Shown one piece after another: positions 9,804 to 18,109 of a stretch of 51,326 nt of DNA (the stretch's first letter is position 1; each line of letters opens with the position of its first letter). Position numbers and translations under genes: made by a program. The DNA is from Pseudomonadota bacterium (GTDB lineage: Bacteria > Pseudomonadota > Gammaproteobacteria > Burkholderiales > Thiobacteraceae), in contig JAKANO010000020.1 in assembly GCA_021812385.1 (NCBI GenBank), positions 1 to 51,326 of the forward strand. Direction: 5' to 3'. Under the pieces are notes generated by a model. The model had not been told where the DNA came from. It saw nothing but the letters and a program-made list of their open reading frames with translations, and did not search any database.

Positions 9804-9825
9804 AAGTCTTATCGTGAAAGTCTTA
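9800..9825 (+). repeat. 14-bp tandem duplication at the lptF/lptG junction
   Basis: GTGAAAGTCTTA occurs at 9800-9811 and again at 9814-9825, separated by TC, giving a 14-bp period. The first copy carries the lptF stop (TGA 9801-9803); the second carries the lptG GTG start. The first copy's own GTG frame ends after five codons. Removing one unit would leave a GTGA stop-start overlap. Confidence 0.85.
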
Positions 9826-10887
9826 AACCGCTATTTTATGCATGAGGTGTACAACGGCACACTGCTGGTGTTTGCGGGGTTGCTGGTGGTATTCGCGTTT
9901 CTGGATCTGGTGCACCAACTGGAGAGCTTGGGTAAAGGTAACTATACCTTGCTTTATATCCTGGCCTATGTGGGCTTGGAGATCCCGGGACGGATTTATG
10001 AGCTGTTCCCGATCGCCGCCCTAATCGGTACCTTGTATGCTTTAGTGCAACTTTCGAGTTACTCCGAAATAACCGTGATGCGCGTTTCTGGTGTGTCGGC
10101 TGCGCGTATTGCCTTGTCTTTGTTGCGCGCTGGATTGCTATTTGTTTTGTTAACTTTCGTGGTGGGCGAATTTATTGTCCCTCCCAGCGAGCGCCTGGCT
10201 AGCCAGTTGCGGATTCGCGCCTTGAATAGCGTGGTGGCGCAGGAGTTCCGTTCCGGCTTATGGGTAAAAGATGGGACGAGTTTTATCAACGTTAAAGAAG
10301 TGCTCCCTGATTCAGGGCTTGTCGGCGTCAAAATCTACGAGTTCGACCCAAACAACAGTCTGCGCGCCATTAGTTTTGCGCGCGAGGGAAAATATTTGAA
10401 GGACAATAGTTGGCTGCTGTCGGACGTTGAACAAACGCGCTTCGATGCTTCCAGCACACAGGTTACGCACCTGCCGCAGGCGTATTGGAATTCAGTGCTG
10501 AGTCCCGACATGTTGAGCGTGCTGCTGGTCGTGCCAGAACAAATGTCGGCGTGGAATTTATATTTTTACGTACAGCATTTGCGCGACAACCAGCAAAAAA
10601 CATCGCGCTTTGAAATTGCGCTATGGAATAAGTTGGTCTATCCGTTTGCCACCTTGGTGATGATGCTGATGGCGCTGCCATTTGCCTTTTTAAATTCGCG
10701 CATGGGCGGGGTGAGTGGCAAGGTGTTCGGCGGCATCATGCTGGGGTTGACGTTCCATTTGCTGAACCGGGTGTTTGCCAATCTCGGCGTGCTGCATGAT
10801 TGGACGCCTTGGCTCAGTGCGGCTTTCCCCACCTTGCTGTTTTTAGTGGCGGCGATTACTTATCTGTGGTGGTTGGAGCGGCGTTAG
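9814..10887 (+). CDS. lptG: LPS export permease subunit LptG
   Basis: A 357-residue inner-membrane partner of LptF. The GTG start gives MKVLNRYFMHEVYNG, matching the usual N-terminus of the family; an internal ATG lies eight codons later. Membrane segments lie near residues 13-35, 48-70 and 95-120, then a periplasmic jellyroll and three C-terminal segments (LVTLVMMLMALPFAF region and onward). The gene is 10 bp downstream of lptF. Its last codons overlap the convergent RDD gene by 4 bp. Confidence 0.95.
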   Translation: MKVLNRYFMHEVYNGTLLVFAGLLVVFAFLDLVHQLESLGKGNYTLLYILAYVGLEIPGRIYELFPIAALIGTLYALVQLSSYSEITVMRVSGVSAARIALSLLRAGLLFVLLTFVVGEFIVPPSERLASQLRIRALNSVVAQEFRSGLWVKDGTSFINVKEVLPDSGLVGVKIYEFDPNNSLRAISFAREGKYLKDNSWLLSDVEQTRFDASSTQVTHLPQAYWNSVLSPDMLSVLLVVPEQMSAWNLYFYVQHLRDNQQKTSRFEIALWNKLVYPFATLVMMLMALPFAFLNSRMGGVSGKVFGGIMLGLTFHLLNRVFANLGVLHDWTPWLSAAFPTLLFLVAAITYLWWLERR

Positions 10888-11324
10888 ACCATCACCAAGC
10901 GCGTACCCGCCAGCCGGTCGTGCAGAAATTGTTTATCGCGGTCGAATAGCGCCCATAGGATGCTTACCACGCTGAGCCATCCCAAGAAAAATCGTAAGCA
11001 GGCCTGCAGAAAGCCCAAGGGCTTGCCGTCGATTCGCTCCACACGAAAGCGCCAGGCGCGCATCGCAACCGTTTGTCCGCCATGCGTCCAAAACCAGGTG
11101 AAATACCACAGCAGCACTAAAAAAATATAGGCCTGGAAGAAAGGCCTGGCTTGGGGTGCGCTGGGATTATGGTGCACGAGCATGAAAATCAATACGGCTA
11201 CGAACAGGACGCCGGACAGTACCAATGCTTCATACAGCATACTAAACAAGCGGCGCATCAGGCTGGGGTAGATCGGTGTGGCTGTTACGGTGTTTTGTGG
11301 CTTGGTTTCTATCATCGGTGACAT
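10884..11324 (-). CDS. RDD family membrane protein
   Basis: About 146 residues from ATG 11324; starts at 11351 or 11315 are also possible and none has a clear ribosome binding site. It contains RDD-family hallmarks: an N-terminal membrane segment after PSLMRRLFSMLYEALVL, a second around YIFLVLLWYFTWFW followed by GGQTVAMRAWRFRV, and a third ending near LFDRDKQFLHDRLAGTRLV. The Arg and paired Asp residues that name the family are present in the third region (FDRD, HDRLAGT). The function of RDD proteins is mostly unknown; transport or stress roles have been proposed. It is last in the ECF sigma block, about 67 bp after the DUF3106 gene. Confidence 0.85.
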   Translation of the reverse strand: MSPMIETKPQNTVTATPIYPSLMRRLFSMLYEALVLSGVLFVAVLIFMLVHHNPSAPQARPFFQAYIFLVLLWYFTWFWTHGGQTVAMRAWRFRVERIDGKPLGFLQACLRFFLGWLSVVSILWALFDRDKQFLHDRLAGTRLVMV

Positions 11325-11390
11325 TGTAAAGCACGTTGGGCCGTCCAGCATGAATGGTGGCGATTAGCGCTTATAGGCGCTTTGGATGCT

Positions 11391-11918
11391 TCAAGGACTT
11401 TCATCCTCTGGCGCGGTTTCCTGGCTTGGTAGGACCTCGCCTGGCGTGGGCGCAATGGCGGCGGGGGGCTCGGCGCGTTGTTGGGCCTTATAGGCTTCCC
11501 ATTTTTTCTGCACTTCTTTTTGTTTCTCGGGGGGTTGTTTCTTAAGCAGTTGGTAATGTTTCCGAGCGGTCTCCCGCTGTTCAGGCGTTAAGCTTGCCCA
11601 GCGCGTGATGCGCTTACGCACGCGGGCTTGCTCGTCCGGTTTCATTTTAGGGTATTTGTTGGCAACTTTGACCAAGTTGATGCGCAAGCGATCTGGTTGC
11701 CGGTCCCATTGTGACGCAAGTTCCGCTAACAGTTGTTTCTGTTGCGGGGTGAGTTGTTGCCAGGTTGGTGCTTTGGGCGCTGGTTTGGTTGAGGTAGGCT
11801 TTACGCCGTTCGACTTGGCGCTAACCGGCGGTTTGGTGTTTGCTGTATCGCTTGCTTGGCTGTTTGATGCCAATGCTAGGCAAATCAGGCCTAGCGCTGC
11901 GAGGATTGATCGAGCCAT
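11391..11918 (-). CDS. Exported DUF3106 protein with two LTxxQ motifs
   Basis: A 175-residue protein with an N-terminal signal peptide (MARSILAALGLICLALAS, cleavage likely after QAS). A Lys/Pro/Thr-rich linker follows, then a helical domain. LTPQQ lies at residues 56-60 and LTPEQ at 110-114. These match the LTxxQ motif of CpxP/Spy-type periplasmic proteins, although the assignment here is to DUF3106. The C-terminus is acidic and Pro-rich. The gene overlaps the DUF3619 gene by 28 bp in a different frame. The location and motifs suggest a periplasmic sensor or chaperone working with the ECF sigma factor; that role is inference. Confidence 0.85.
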   Translation of the reverse strand: MARSILAALGLICLALASNSQASDTANTKPPVSAKSNGVKPTSTKPAPKAPTWQQLTPQQKQLLAELASQWDRQPDRLRINLVKVANKYPKMKPDEQARVRKRITRWASLTPEQRETARKHYQLLKKQPPEKQKEVQKKWEAYKAQQRAEPPAAIAPTPGEVLPSQETAPEDESP

Positions 11919-12265
11919 GCTTGAAAATTTTTATCGACAAGAGCATTGAGCGGAATATCGCTGGCAAGCAGGGCTGCGTCAATGTTTTCTTCGTGGTTGC
12001 TTTCGTGTTGCCAATAAATAACCCCAATCAATAGCAGCGGAATTAAGGCTAAAGGAAGCCATTTGCGGCTACCGGAGAAAGGTAAATGCGCGTGTCCTGG
12101 ATGTCCCGCAAATGCGTAAGCACGTTCGCTTGCGGCTTGCGTGGCGAATGTCTCCATGGCGCGTTCGCGCGATTGTTTCAGACGATCCGTCACCTGGCTT
12201 TTTAGGCGGCCCGTACCATAGTTCAAATCTTGCTTGATTTTGTTAGCGAATTCGCGTTCGTTCAT
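11891..12265 (-). CDS. Single-pass membrane protein, DUF3619 family
   Basis: A 124-residue protein with a ~65-residue hydrophilic N-terminus (NEREFANKIKQDLNYG and onward, rich in charged helix), one membrane segment around WLPLALIPLLLIGVIYW, and a ~40-residue acidic C-terminal part. This N-in, one-pass layout is what many anti-sigma factors show, but no zinc-binding HxxxCxxC motif is present. The ATG overlaps the sigma factor stop in ATGA, so translation of the two is probably coupled. Membership in DUF3619 is recognised from the context and N-terminal pattern. Anti-sigma function is a hypothesis. Confidence 0.8.
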   Translation of the reverse strand: MNEREFANKIKQDLNYGTGRLKSQVTDRLKQSRERAMETFATQAASERAYAFAGHPGHAHLPFSGSRKWLPLALIPLLLIGVIYWQHESNHEENIDAALLASDIPLNALVDKNFQAWLDQSSQR

Positions 12266-12861
12266 GATTCAACTCCTTTCGCTTTCAAGGCTGCAGCCAG
12301 GGTGTGAGTTGCGCGCGAGCAGTGTGTTTTAACACTGCCTTCCGAGCAACCCATCACCTCCGCGGTTTGCGCCACATCTAATTCCTCCCAATAACGCAGC
12401 AAGAACGCTTCGCGTTGACGTGGAGGTAAAGCCGTTATTTCTTTTTCAATTAAACCAATCAGTTGCAATCTATCTAATTGATCGTGCGGGTTGTTCTTGT
12501 CATTCGACCCATCCGCCGGCTGCATAGTTTCCAGTGGGTCGAAATCTTCATCGGCGTTGCTGGGCGTGAGTGCCGAGAGCAGCGTCGTCCACGCATTGCG
12601 CACCTTTTGCCGCCGGTAGTAATCGCGGATGGTATTTTGCAAGATGCGTTGAAACAGCATCGGCAACTCCTCTCCTGCTTTAGCGGCATATTTTTCGGCC
12701 AGCTTTAGCATGGCATCCTGCACGATGTCGAGCGCCGACTCTTCGTTGCGCACAGCGAAATAAGCCTGTTTAAATGCGCGACGTTCTACGCCTTTCAGGA
12801 ATTCGGATATTTCATGCTGGGTAGCCAGGCGAGACTTTCTAAATGTTTTAAGCGCTGACAT
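12262..12861 (-). CDS. ECF-type RNA polymerase sigma factor
   Basis: A 199-residue group IV sigma-70 factor. Region 2 is visible around residues 30-75 (AYFAVRNEESALDIVQDAML, then LPMLFQRILQNTIRDYYRR). Region 4 is around 140-190, with the helix-turn-helix LDVAQTAEVMGCSEGSVKTH. An acidic linker separates them. It is the first gene of a minus-strand unit with DUF3619, DUF3106 and RDD proteins, and is divergent from ilvB. The start has no good ribosome binding site. Its target promoters and trigger are unknown. The dyad in the intergenic region could regulate it. Confidence 0.93.
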   Translation of the reverse strand: MSALKTFRKSRLATQHEISEFLKGVERRAFKQAYFAVRNEESALDIVQDAMLKLAEKYAAKAGEELPMLFQRILQNTIRDYYRRQKVRNAWTTLLSALTPSNADEDFDPLETMQPADGSNDKNNPHDQLDRLQLIGLIEKEITALPPRQREAFLLRYWEELDVAQTAEVMGCSEGSVKTHCSRATHTLAAALKAKGVES

Positions 12862-12930
12862 GGTAACAAACCACGCAGGCTTTTGCAGTGGGAATGGTGT
12901 TTTGATGATCTCGCCCGAGCTTGGGTAATC

Positions 12931-12947
12931 CCTCGTAACTTACGGGG
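12931..12947. promoter_or_regulatory. Inverted repeat in the ECF sigma / ilvB divergent region
   Basis: CCTCGTAACTTACGGGG contains a perfect CGTAA-C-TTACG dyad with one more matching pair set on each side (7 of 8 arm positions). It lies 70 bp upstream of the sigma factor start and about 98 bp upstream of ilvB. A dimeric regulator binding here could affect either gene. Confidence 0.4.
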
Positions 12948-12974
12948 AAATAAAATGTTTTTGGCATTTGCCTC

Positions 12975-13003
12975 TTGACCAAAGGCGGCGTAAACGTTAG
13001 TGT
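12975..13003 (+). promoter_or_regulatory. Weak sigma-70 promoter candidate for ilvB
   Basis: TTGACC (12975-12980), a 17-bp spacer and TAGTGT (12998-13003). The -35 is good and the -10 poor, so the match is suggestive only. A transcript would start about 35 bases before the ilvB ATG. Confidence 0.3.
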
Positions 13004-13044
13004 TTCAAGTTCTTTTCGCGAAATTCAAAGGTTCAAGGCATTTT

Positions 13045-14751
13045 ATGGAATTATCCGGCGCGGAGATCACCGTACGCTGTTTACAGGAAGAAGGCGTGGA
13101 ATTTGCCTTCGGCTATCCGGGTGGCGCGGTGCTCTACATTTACGACGAAATTTTCAAGCAAAATAAAGTCAAGCATGTGCTGGTACGTCACGAGCAAGCG
13201 GCTGTGCATGCCGCCGACGGCTATGCGCGCGCGACCGGCCGGGTTGGGGTCGCCTTGGTCACGAGCGGTCCGGGCGCCACCAATGCCGTGACGGGGATTG
13301 CAACGGCCTACATGGATTCGATCCCCATGGTCATTATCAGCGGTCAGGTGCCGACTGCCGCGATTGGCCTGGATGCGTTCCAAGAAGTGGATATGGTCGG
13401 GATTACCCGCCCCTGCGTGAAACATAACTTCCTGGTCAAGGACGTGAAAGACCTCGCCTCCACGATCAAGAAGGCGTTTCATATTGCCGCCACGGGCCGT
13501 CCAGGCCCGGTGGTGGTGGACATCCCCAAGGATGTGACGACACATCTGGCGAAGTTCGAGTACCCCAAAAGCGTGAGCTTGCGTTCTTATAGCCCGGTGA
13601 CCAAAGGGCATCCGATGCAAATTAAGAAAGCGGTGAAATTGCTGCTTTCCGCCAAGCGCCCATTTGTCTACACCGGCGGCGGCGTGATTTTGTCCGAGTC
13701 GTCGAATGCATTGATTAAACTCGTCAAGCAGTTGGGCGTGCCTTGCACCAGCACGCTGATGGGTTTAGGCGCGTATCCCGAAACCGATCGCCAGCATTTG
13801 GGCATGCTCGGCATGCACGGCACCTACGAAGCCAATATGGCGATGCAACATTGCGACGTGTTGTTGGCGGTGGGCGCGCGTTTCGACGATCGCGTGATCG
13901 GCAACACCGAACATTTCAAACAGGAAAAACGCCAGATCATTCATATCGACATTGATCCTTCGTCGATTTCCAAGCGCGTGAAAGTCGATGTGCCGATCGT
14001 CGGCGATGTCGGCCAAGTGCTGGAAGAAATGCTCAAGCAGCTGCAAGCCTCGAAAGATAAAGGCGAGCAAGCCGCGCTTAAAGCCTGGTGGGCGCAAATC
14101 GAATTGTGGCGTTCGAAGAACTGCCTCAATTACGACCGCTCTTCCAAAATCATCAAGCCGCAGTTCGTGATTGAAAAGTTGTGGGAAGTGACGAAGGGCG
14201 ATGCTTATGTCACCTCCGATGTCGGCCAGCATCAGATGTGGGCGGCGCAATATTACAAATTCGACAAGCCGCGGCGCTGGATCAATTCCGGCGGTCTGGG
14301 CACGATGGGCTTTGGCCTGCCCTCGGCGATGGGCGTCAAGATGGCATTCCCGAAGGCGAATGTCGCCTGTATTACCGGCGAGGCCAGTATCCAGATGTGT
14401 ATCCAGGAACTCTCGACCTGCAAGCAATATCATCTGCCGATCAAGGTCATTACGCTCAACAATCGTTATATGGGCATGGTGCGCCAGTGGCAGCAATTCT
14501 TCCATGGCAATCGCTACTCCGAGTCGTATATGGATGCCTTGCCGGATTTCGTCAAACTGGCGGAAGCCTATGGCCATGTCGGCATCCGCATTGAAAAGCC
14601 GTCGGATGTGGAAGGCGCGCTCAAAGAGGCCTTCAAGCTGAAGGACAAGTTGGTATTCATGGATTTTCTCACCGATCAAACCGAGAATGTTTACCCCATG
14701 GTGCCGGGCGGCAAAGGATTGTCGGAAATGATTCTGGCGGAAGATTTGTAA
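13045..14751 (+). CDS. ilvB: Acetolactate synthase, large (catalytic) subunit
   Basis: A 568-residue ThDP enzyme that condenses pyruvate with pyruvate or 2-ketobutyrate, the first common step in valine, leucine and isoleucine synthesis. ATG 13045 ([10 protein letters not shown]) follows AAGG at a good distance and is preferred over the upstream GTG. The ThDP glutamate is E50 in [19 protein letters not shown]. The FAD/central domain follows, then the ThDP-Mg motif as GEASIQM with the downstream NNRYMGM, a variant common in this group. It forms a unit with ilvH (3 bp away) and ilvC. Confidence 0.97.
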   Translation: MELSGAEITVRCLQEEGVEFAFGYPGGAVLYIYDEIFKQNKVKHVLVRHEQAAVHAADGYARATGRVGVALVTSGPGATNAVTGIATAYMDSIPMVIISGQVPTAAIGLDAFQEVDMVGITRPCVKHNFLVKDVKDLASTIKKAFHIAATGRPGPVVVDIPKDVTTHLAKFEYPKSVSLRSYSPVTKGHPMQIKKAVKLLLSAKRPFVYTGGGVILSESSNALIKLVKQLGVPCTSTLMGLGAYPETDRQHLGMLGMHGTYEANMAMQHCDVLLAVGARFDDRVIGNTEHFKQEKRQIIHIDIDPSSISKRVKVDVPIVGDVGQVLEEMLKQLQASKDKGEQAALKAWWAQIELWRSKNCLNYDRSSKIIKPQFVIEKLWEVTKGDAYVTSDVGQHQMWAAQYYKFDKPRRWINSGGLGTMGFGLPSAMGVKMAFPKANVACITGEASIQMCIQELSTCKQYHLPIKVITLNNRYMGMVRQWQQFFHGNRYSESYMDALPDFVKLAEAYGHVGIRIEKPSDVEGALKEAFKLKDKLVFMDFLTDQTENVYPMVPGGKGLSEMILAEDL

Positions 14752-14754
14752 CGT

Positions 14755-15246
14755 ATGCGACACAATATTTCAGTCCTATTGGAAAACGAAGCCGGGGCGC
14801 TTTCGCGCGTCTCGGGCTTATTCTCGGCGCGCGGCTATAACATCGAATCGCTGACCGTGGCGCCGACCGAAGATCCATCGATGTCGCGCATGACCATCGT
14901 TACGCGTGGCTCGGAGGAAGTCATCGAGCAGATCGTCAAACAGCTCAACAAGCTGATTGAGGTGGTGAAGGTGGTCGACCTCAACGAAGGGGCGCACATC
15001 GAGCGCGAATTGATGCTGGTGAAAGTCAAAGCGGAAGGTGAATGGCGCGAAGAGTTGAAGCGCATGTCGGATATTTTCCGTGGCCGCATTATCGATGTCG
15101 CCGATGGCACTTACACCATCGAACTGACCGGCAACGGCTCGAAGTTGGATGCCTTCCTGGAAGCGCTTGATCCGAGCGTGATTCTGGAAACAGTACGCAC
15201 CGGCGCTTGCGGTATCGGGCGCGGCGAGCGCGTGCTTAAAGTTTAA
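14755..15246 (+). CDS. ilvH: Acetolactate synthase, small (regulatory) subunit
   Basis: A 163-residue regulatory subunit that stimulates IlvB and confers feedback inhibition by valine. It starts MRHNISVLLENEAGALSRVS, the beginning of an N-terminal ACT domain (about residues 3-76) with the conserved GALSRV and GYNIESL segments, followed by the C-terminal domain of the IlvN/IlvH family. Length is normal. Only three bases separate it from ilvB. Confidence 0.96.
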   Translation: MRHNISVLLENEAGALSRVSGLFSARGYNIESLTVAPTEDPSMSRMTIVTRGSEEVIEQIVKQLNKLIEVVKVVDLNEGAHIERELMLVKVKAEGEWREELKRMSDIFRGRIIDVADGTYTIELTGNGSKLDAFLEALDPSVILETVRTGACGIGRGERVLKV

Positions 15247-15286
15247 CGCGATAGTCCCAGCGCGGATTATTCGCAAATCCATTTAG

Positions 15287-16336
<1,050 letters not shown>

Positions 16337-16418
16337 GGCGATAGGCGTCAGGCGTCGGGCGTCGGTGAAACCCTGCCGAAGCCGCGAACCTGATGCCTGA
16401 CACCCGACGCCCGATGCC
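16337..16418 (+). repeat. Heptad-repeat hairpin between ilvC and psd
   Basis: The left arm consists of four 7-bp units, GGCGATA, GGCGTCA, GGCGTCG and GGCGTCG (16337-16364). The right arm (16391-16418) is TGATGCC, TGACACC, CGACGCC and CGATGCC, largely complementary to the left arm if G-U pairs are allowed. The loop is about 26 bases. It starts immediately after the ilvC stop and ends within the first codons of psd. It could terminate or attenuate transcription, protect the ilvBHC mRNA 3' end, or be a dispersed repeat. Confidence 0.65.
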
Positions 16419-17061
16419 TAAATATAATCATCCTATTATCGCCCGCGAGGGCTGGCCGTTTTTGGCCTTATCGATTATTGCTGCGCTTGCAGTGCATTTC
16501 CTGGTGGGCAAGTGGGCCGCATTTCCGCTGTGGATCATTTTTCTATTTATTCTGCAATTTTTTCGTGACCCGCCGCGCACGCCCAAGAGCAGCGATGCCA
16601 ATGCGGTGATTTCGCCGGCCGATGGGCGCGTTGTCGTCGTGGAACAAACGACCGATCCTTATCGCGATGTGCCGGCGCTGAAAATCAGCGTGTTCATGAA
16701 CGTGTTCAACGCGCATTCGCAGCGCAGCCCGATCAGCGGCACGGTGCAATATGTGCGCTATTATCCGGGTGCATTCCTGAATGCGGTATTGCCCAAAGCT
16801 TCCCTGGAAAACGAACGCAATGCGCTGCTGATGAAATTGGACAATGGCCAGGAAATCACCGTGGTGCAAGTCGCCGGCCTGATCGCGCGCCGCATCTTGT
16901 GCTACGCCAAACCGGGTGCGCATCTACACACCGGTGAGCGTTACGGCTTTATCCGTTTCGGATCACGCCTGGACGTTTATCTTCCGCCGACATCGCAACC
17001 GGCAGTCGCGATTGGGGACAAGGTGTATGCCGGCATGGACATGCTTGCCCGCCTGCCATGA
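16414..17061 (+). CDS. psd: Phosphatidylserine decarboxylase proenzyme
   Basis: A 215-residue short-type Psd that makes phosphatidylethanolamine from phosphatidylserine at the inner membrane. There is an N-terminal membrane segment (about residues 15-50). The pyruvoyl-forming cleavage site is G183-S184 in [11 protein letters not shown], and the conserved [13 protein letters not shown] and PADGRVV segments are present. ATG 16414 (MPKYNHPI) fits the family; an upstream ATG at 16393 would add codons made of the heptad repeat. Neither start has a clear ribosome binding site, and both lie in the right arm of the hairpin. pssA, the preceding enzyme of the pathway, is next. Confidence 0.95.
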   Translation: MPKYNHPIIAREGWPFLALSIIAALAVHFLVGKWAAFPLWIIFLFILQFFRDPPRTPKSSDANAVISPADGRVVVVEQTTDPYRDVPALKISVFMNVFNAHSQRSPISGTVQYVRYYPGAFLNAVLPKASLENERNALLMKLDNGQEITVVQVAGLIARRILCYAKPGAHLHTGERYGFIRFGSRLDVYLPPTSQPAVAIGDKVYAGMDMLARLP

Positions 17062-17106
17062 GAACGCCTGGTCAAGCGTGAGTTGCTGTGATTTAATCCA
17101 TTCGCC

Positions 17107-17868
17107 ATGCAACCACCTCGCAAATCCTTGATTGATCCGACCCTGCGCAAGAAGGGCATCTATTTGTTGCCTAACTTGTTTACCACGTCTGCGCTGTTCG
17201 CCGGTTTTTACGCGATTGTCCAAGCGATGGGCGGGCATTACGATTTTGCCGCGACCGCGATATTTGTAGCCATGGTGTTGGATGGAATCGATGGCCGCGT
17301 GGCGCGCCTCACCCATACACAAAGCCCCTTCGGCGCAGAGTACGACAGCCTGTCGGATATGGTGTCGTTTGGCGTCGCGCCTGCGCTGGTGGCCTACGTC
17401 TGGGCCTTGCAAGGTTTGGGCAAGCTGGGTTGGATTGGCGCATTCATCTTCTGTGTGGGCGCGGCCTTGCGTCTGGCGCGCTTCAACACCAAGTTGGATG
17501 TGGCGGATAAGCGTTATTTCCAGGGCCTGCCCAGCCCCTCCGCCGCAGCGGTGGTGGCGGGCTTTGTTTGGGTACTGGATGATTATGGGATTGCCGGCAA
17601 AGACGTGGTGTGGCTGGCTTGGGCGGTCACGGTTTTCTCCGGCATTAGCATGGTTTCCAATTTTCGCTATTACAGCTTCAAAGAAATCAATATGCGCAAG
17701 AGCATCCCCTTTGTCGCGCTGTTATTGATTATTCTCGGCTTTGCCTTGCTCACCTATAAACCGCCGCTGGTGCTGTTTTGCTTCTTTGTCGCCTATGCTT
17801 TATCCGGATATGTGATGTGGCTGCTAGGGTTTATTAAGAATAAGAAAACCCCCGCCACCCCTGAATAA
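17107..17868 (+). CDS. pssA: CDP-diacylglycerol--serine O-phosphatidyltransferase
   Basis: A 253-residue membrane enzyme that makes phosphatidylserine from CDP-diacylglycerol and serine. The CDP-alcohol phosphatidyltransferase signature D-G-x2-A-R-x8-G-x3-D-x3-D is complete at residues 62-84 (D62, G63, A66, R67, G76, D80, D84). Several membrane segments follow. psd lies 45 bp upstream, so the two-step synthesis of phosphatidylethanolamine is encoded together, here placed between ilvC and leuA. Confidence 0.96.
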   Translation: MQPPRKSLIDPTLRKKGIYLLPNLFTTSALFAGFYAIVQAMGGHYDFAATAIFVAMVLDGIDGRVARLTHTQSPFGAEYDSLSDMVSFGVAPALVAYVWALQGLGKLGWIGAFIFCVGAALRLARFNTKLDVADKRYFQGLPSPSAAAVVAGFVWVLDDYGIAGKDVVWLAWAVTVFSGISMVSNFRYYSFKEINMRKSIPFVALLLIILGFALLTYKPPLVLFCFFVAYALSGYVMWLLGFIKNKKTPATPE

Positions 17869-17881
17869 TTTTCGGGTGCTC

Positions 17882-17910
17882 TTGCGGGCGCCAAAAAAAG
17901 CCGATATATT
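17882..17910 (+). promoter_or_regulatory. Promoter candidate for the leuL leader
   Basis: TTGCGG (17882-17887), a 17-bp spacer and TATATT (17905-17910, 5 of 6 consensus). The predicted start of transcription, about 7 bases after the -10, falls on or next to the A of the leader ATG at 17918. The leader would then be translated from a leaderless mRNA, which explains the absence of a Shine-Dalgarno sequence. Confidence 0.55.
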
Positions 17911-17917
17911 TACCGAC

Positions 17918-18001
17918 ATGTTCGCATTCGCACACAATCAATTCGTTTCCCAACTGGCCAACGTCCTGCTGGCCAGCCTGCTGCTGCGCGTCGCGCGCTA
18001 A
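17918..18001 (+). CDS. leuL: Leucine-rich leader peptide upstream of leuA
   Basis: A 27-codon ORF starting MFAFAHNQFVSQ and ending LLLRVAR. Six leucines, all CTG, lie within 11 codons (positions 13, 17, 18, 21, 22, 23). The Leu codons sit inside an inverted repeat, CTGGCCA (17954-17960) with TGGCCAG (17970-17976). A second small stem, GCGCG/CGCGC (17986-17998), lies at the end of the ORF. A terminator-like hairpin follows at 18037. This is the arrangement of a ribosome-mediated attenuator that senses charged tRNA-Leu. No ribosome binding site is visible. The assignment rests on sequence layout and position before the leucine-committing enzyme; peptide expression is untested. Confidence 0.7.
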   Translation: MFAFAHNQFVSQLANVLLASLLLRVAR

Positions 18002-18036
18002 ATACTTCCACCTCATCCCTGTTGTTGTTTTGAGCG

Positions 18037-18070
18037 GATCGGCTAAACTGCCGGTCTATTTGAATTTTTT
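18037..18070 (+). terminator. Attenuator hairpin upstream of leuA
   Basis: GATCGGC (18037-18043), loop TAAACT and GCCGGTC (18050-18056) form a 7-bp stem with one G-U pair. It is followed by TATTTGAATTTTTT, a T-rich tract ending at 18070. It lies 35 bp after the leader stop and 40 bp before the leuA start, where an attenuator terminator is expected. The T tract is interrupted, so termination may be partial. Confidence 0.55.
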
Positions 18071-18099
18071 CGTGCGGCTGTAGCCTGCGCGAAGTGCAT

Positions 18100-18103
18100 G
18101 GAG
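18100..18103 (+). promoter_or_regulatory. Ribosome binding site that decides the leuA start
   Basis: GGAG lies 6 bases before ATG 18110. It selects the start MKDHLIIFD over the in-frame ATG at 18098, which has no such site and overlaps the GGAG itself. Confidence 0.7.
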
Positions 18104-18109
18104 AACACC

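Noticed and set aside
12955..12978. Seven-codon ORF with a GGGGA site upstream of ilvB, considered as an attenuation leader
   Set aside because: It lacks Ile, Val or Leu codon runs and no terminator-antiterminator pair follows; the first residues are Met-Phe-Leu-Ala-Phe-Ala-Ser.
13765..14763. Minus-strand frame of 332 codons opposite ilvB
   Set aside because: Antisense shadow of a strongly conserved enzyme; no start signal.
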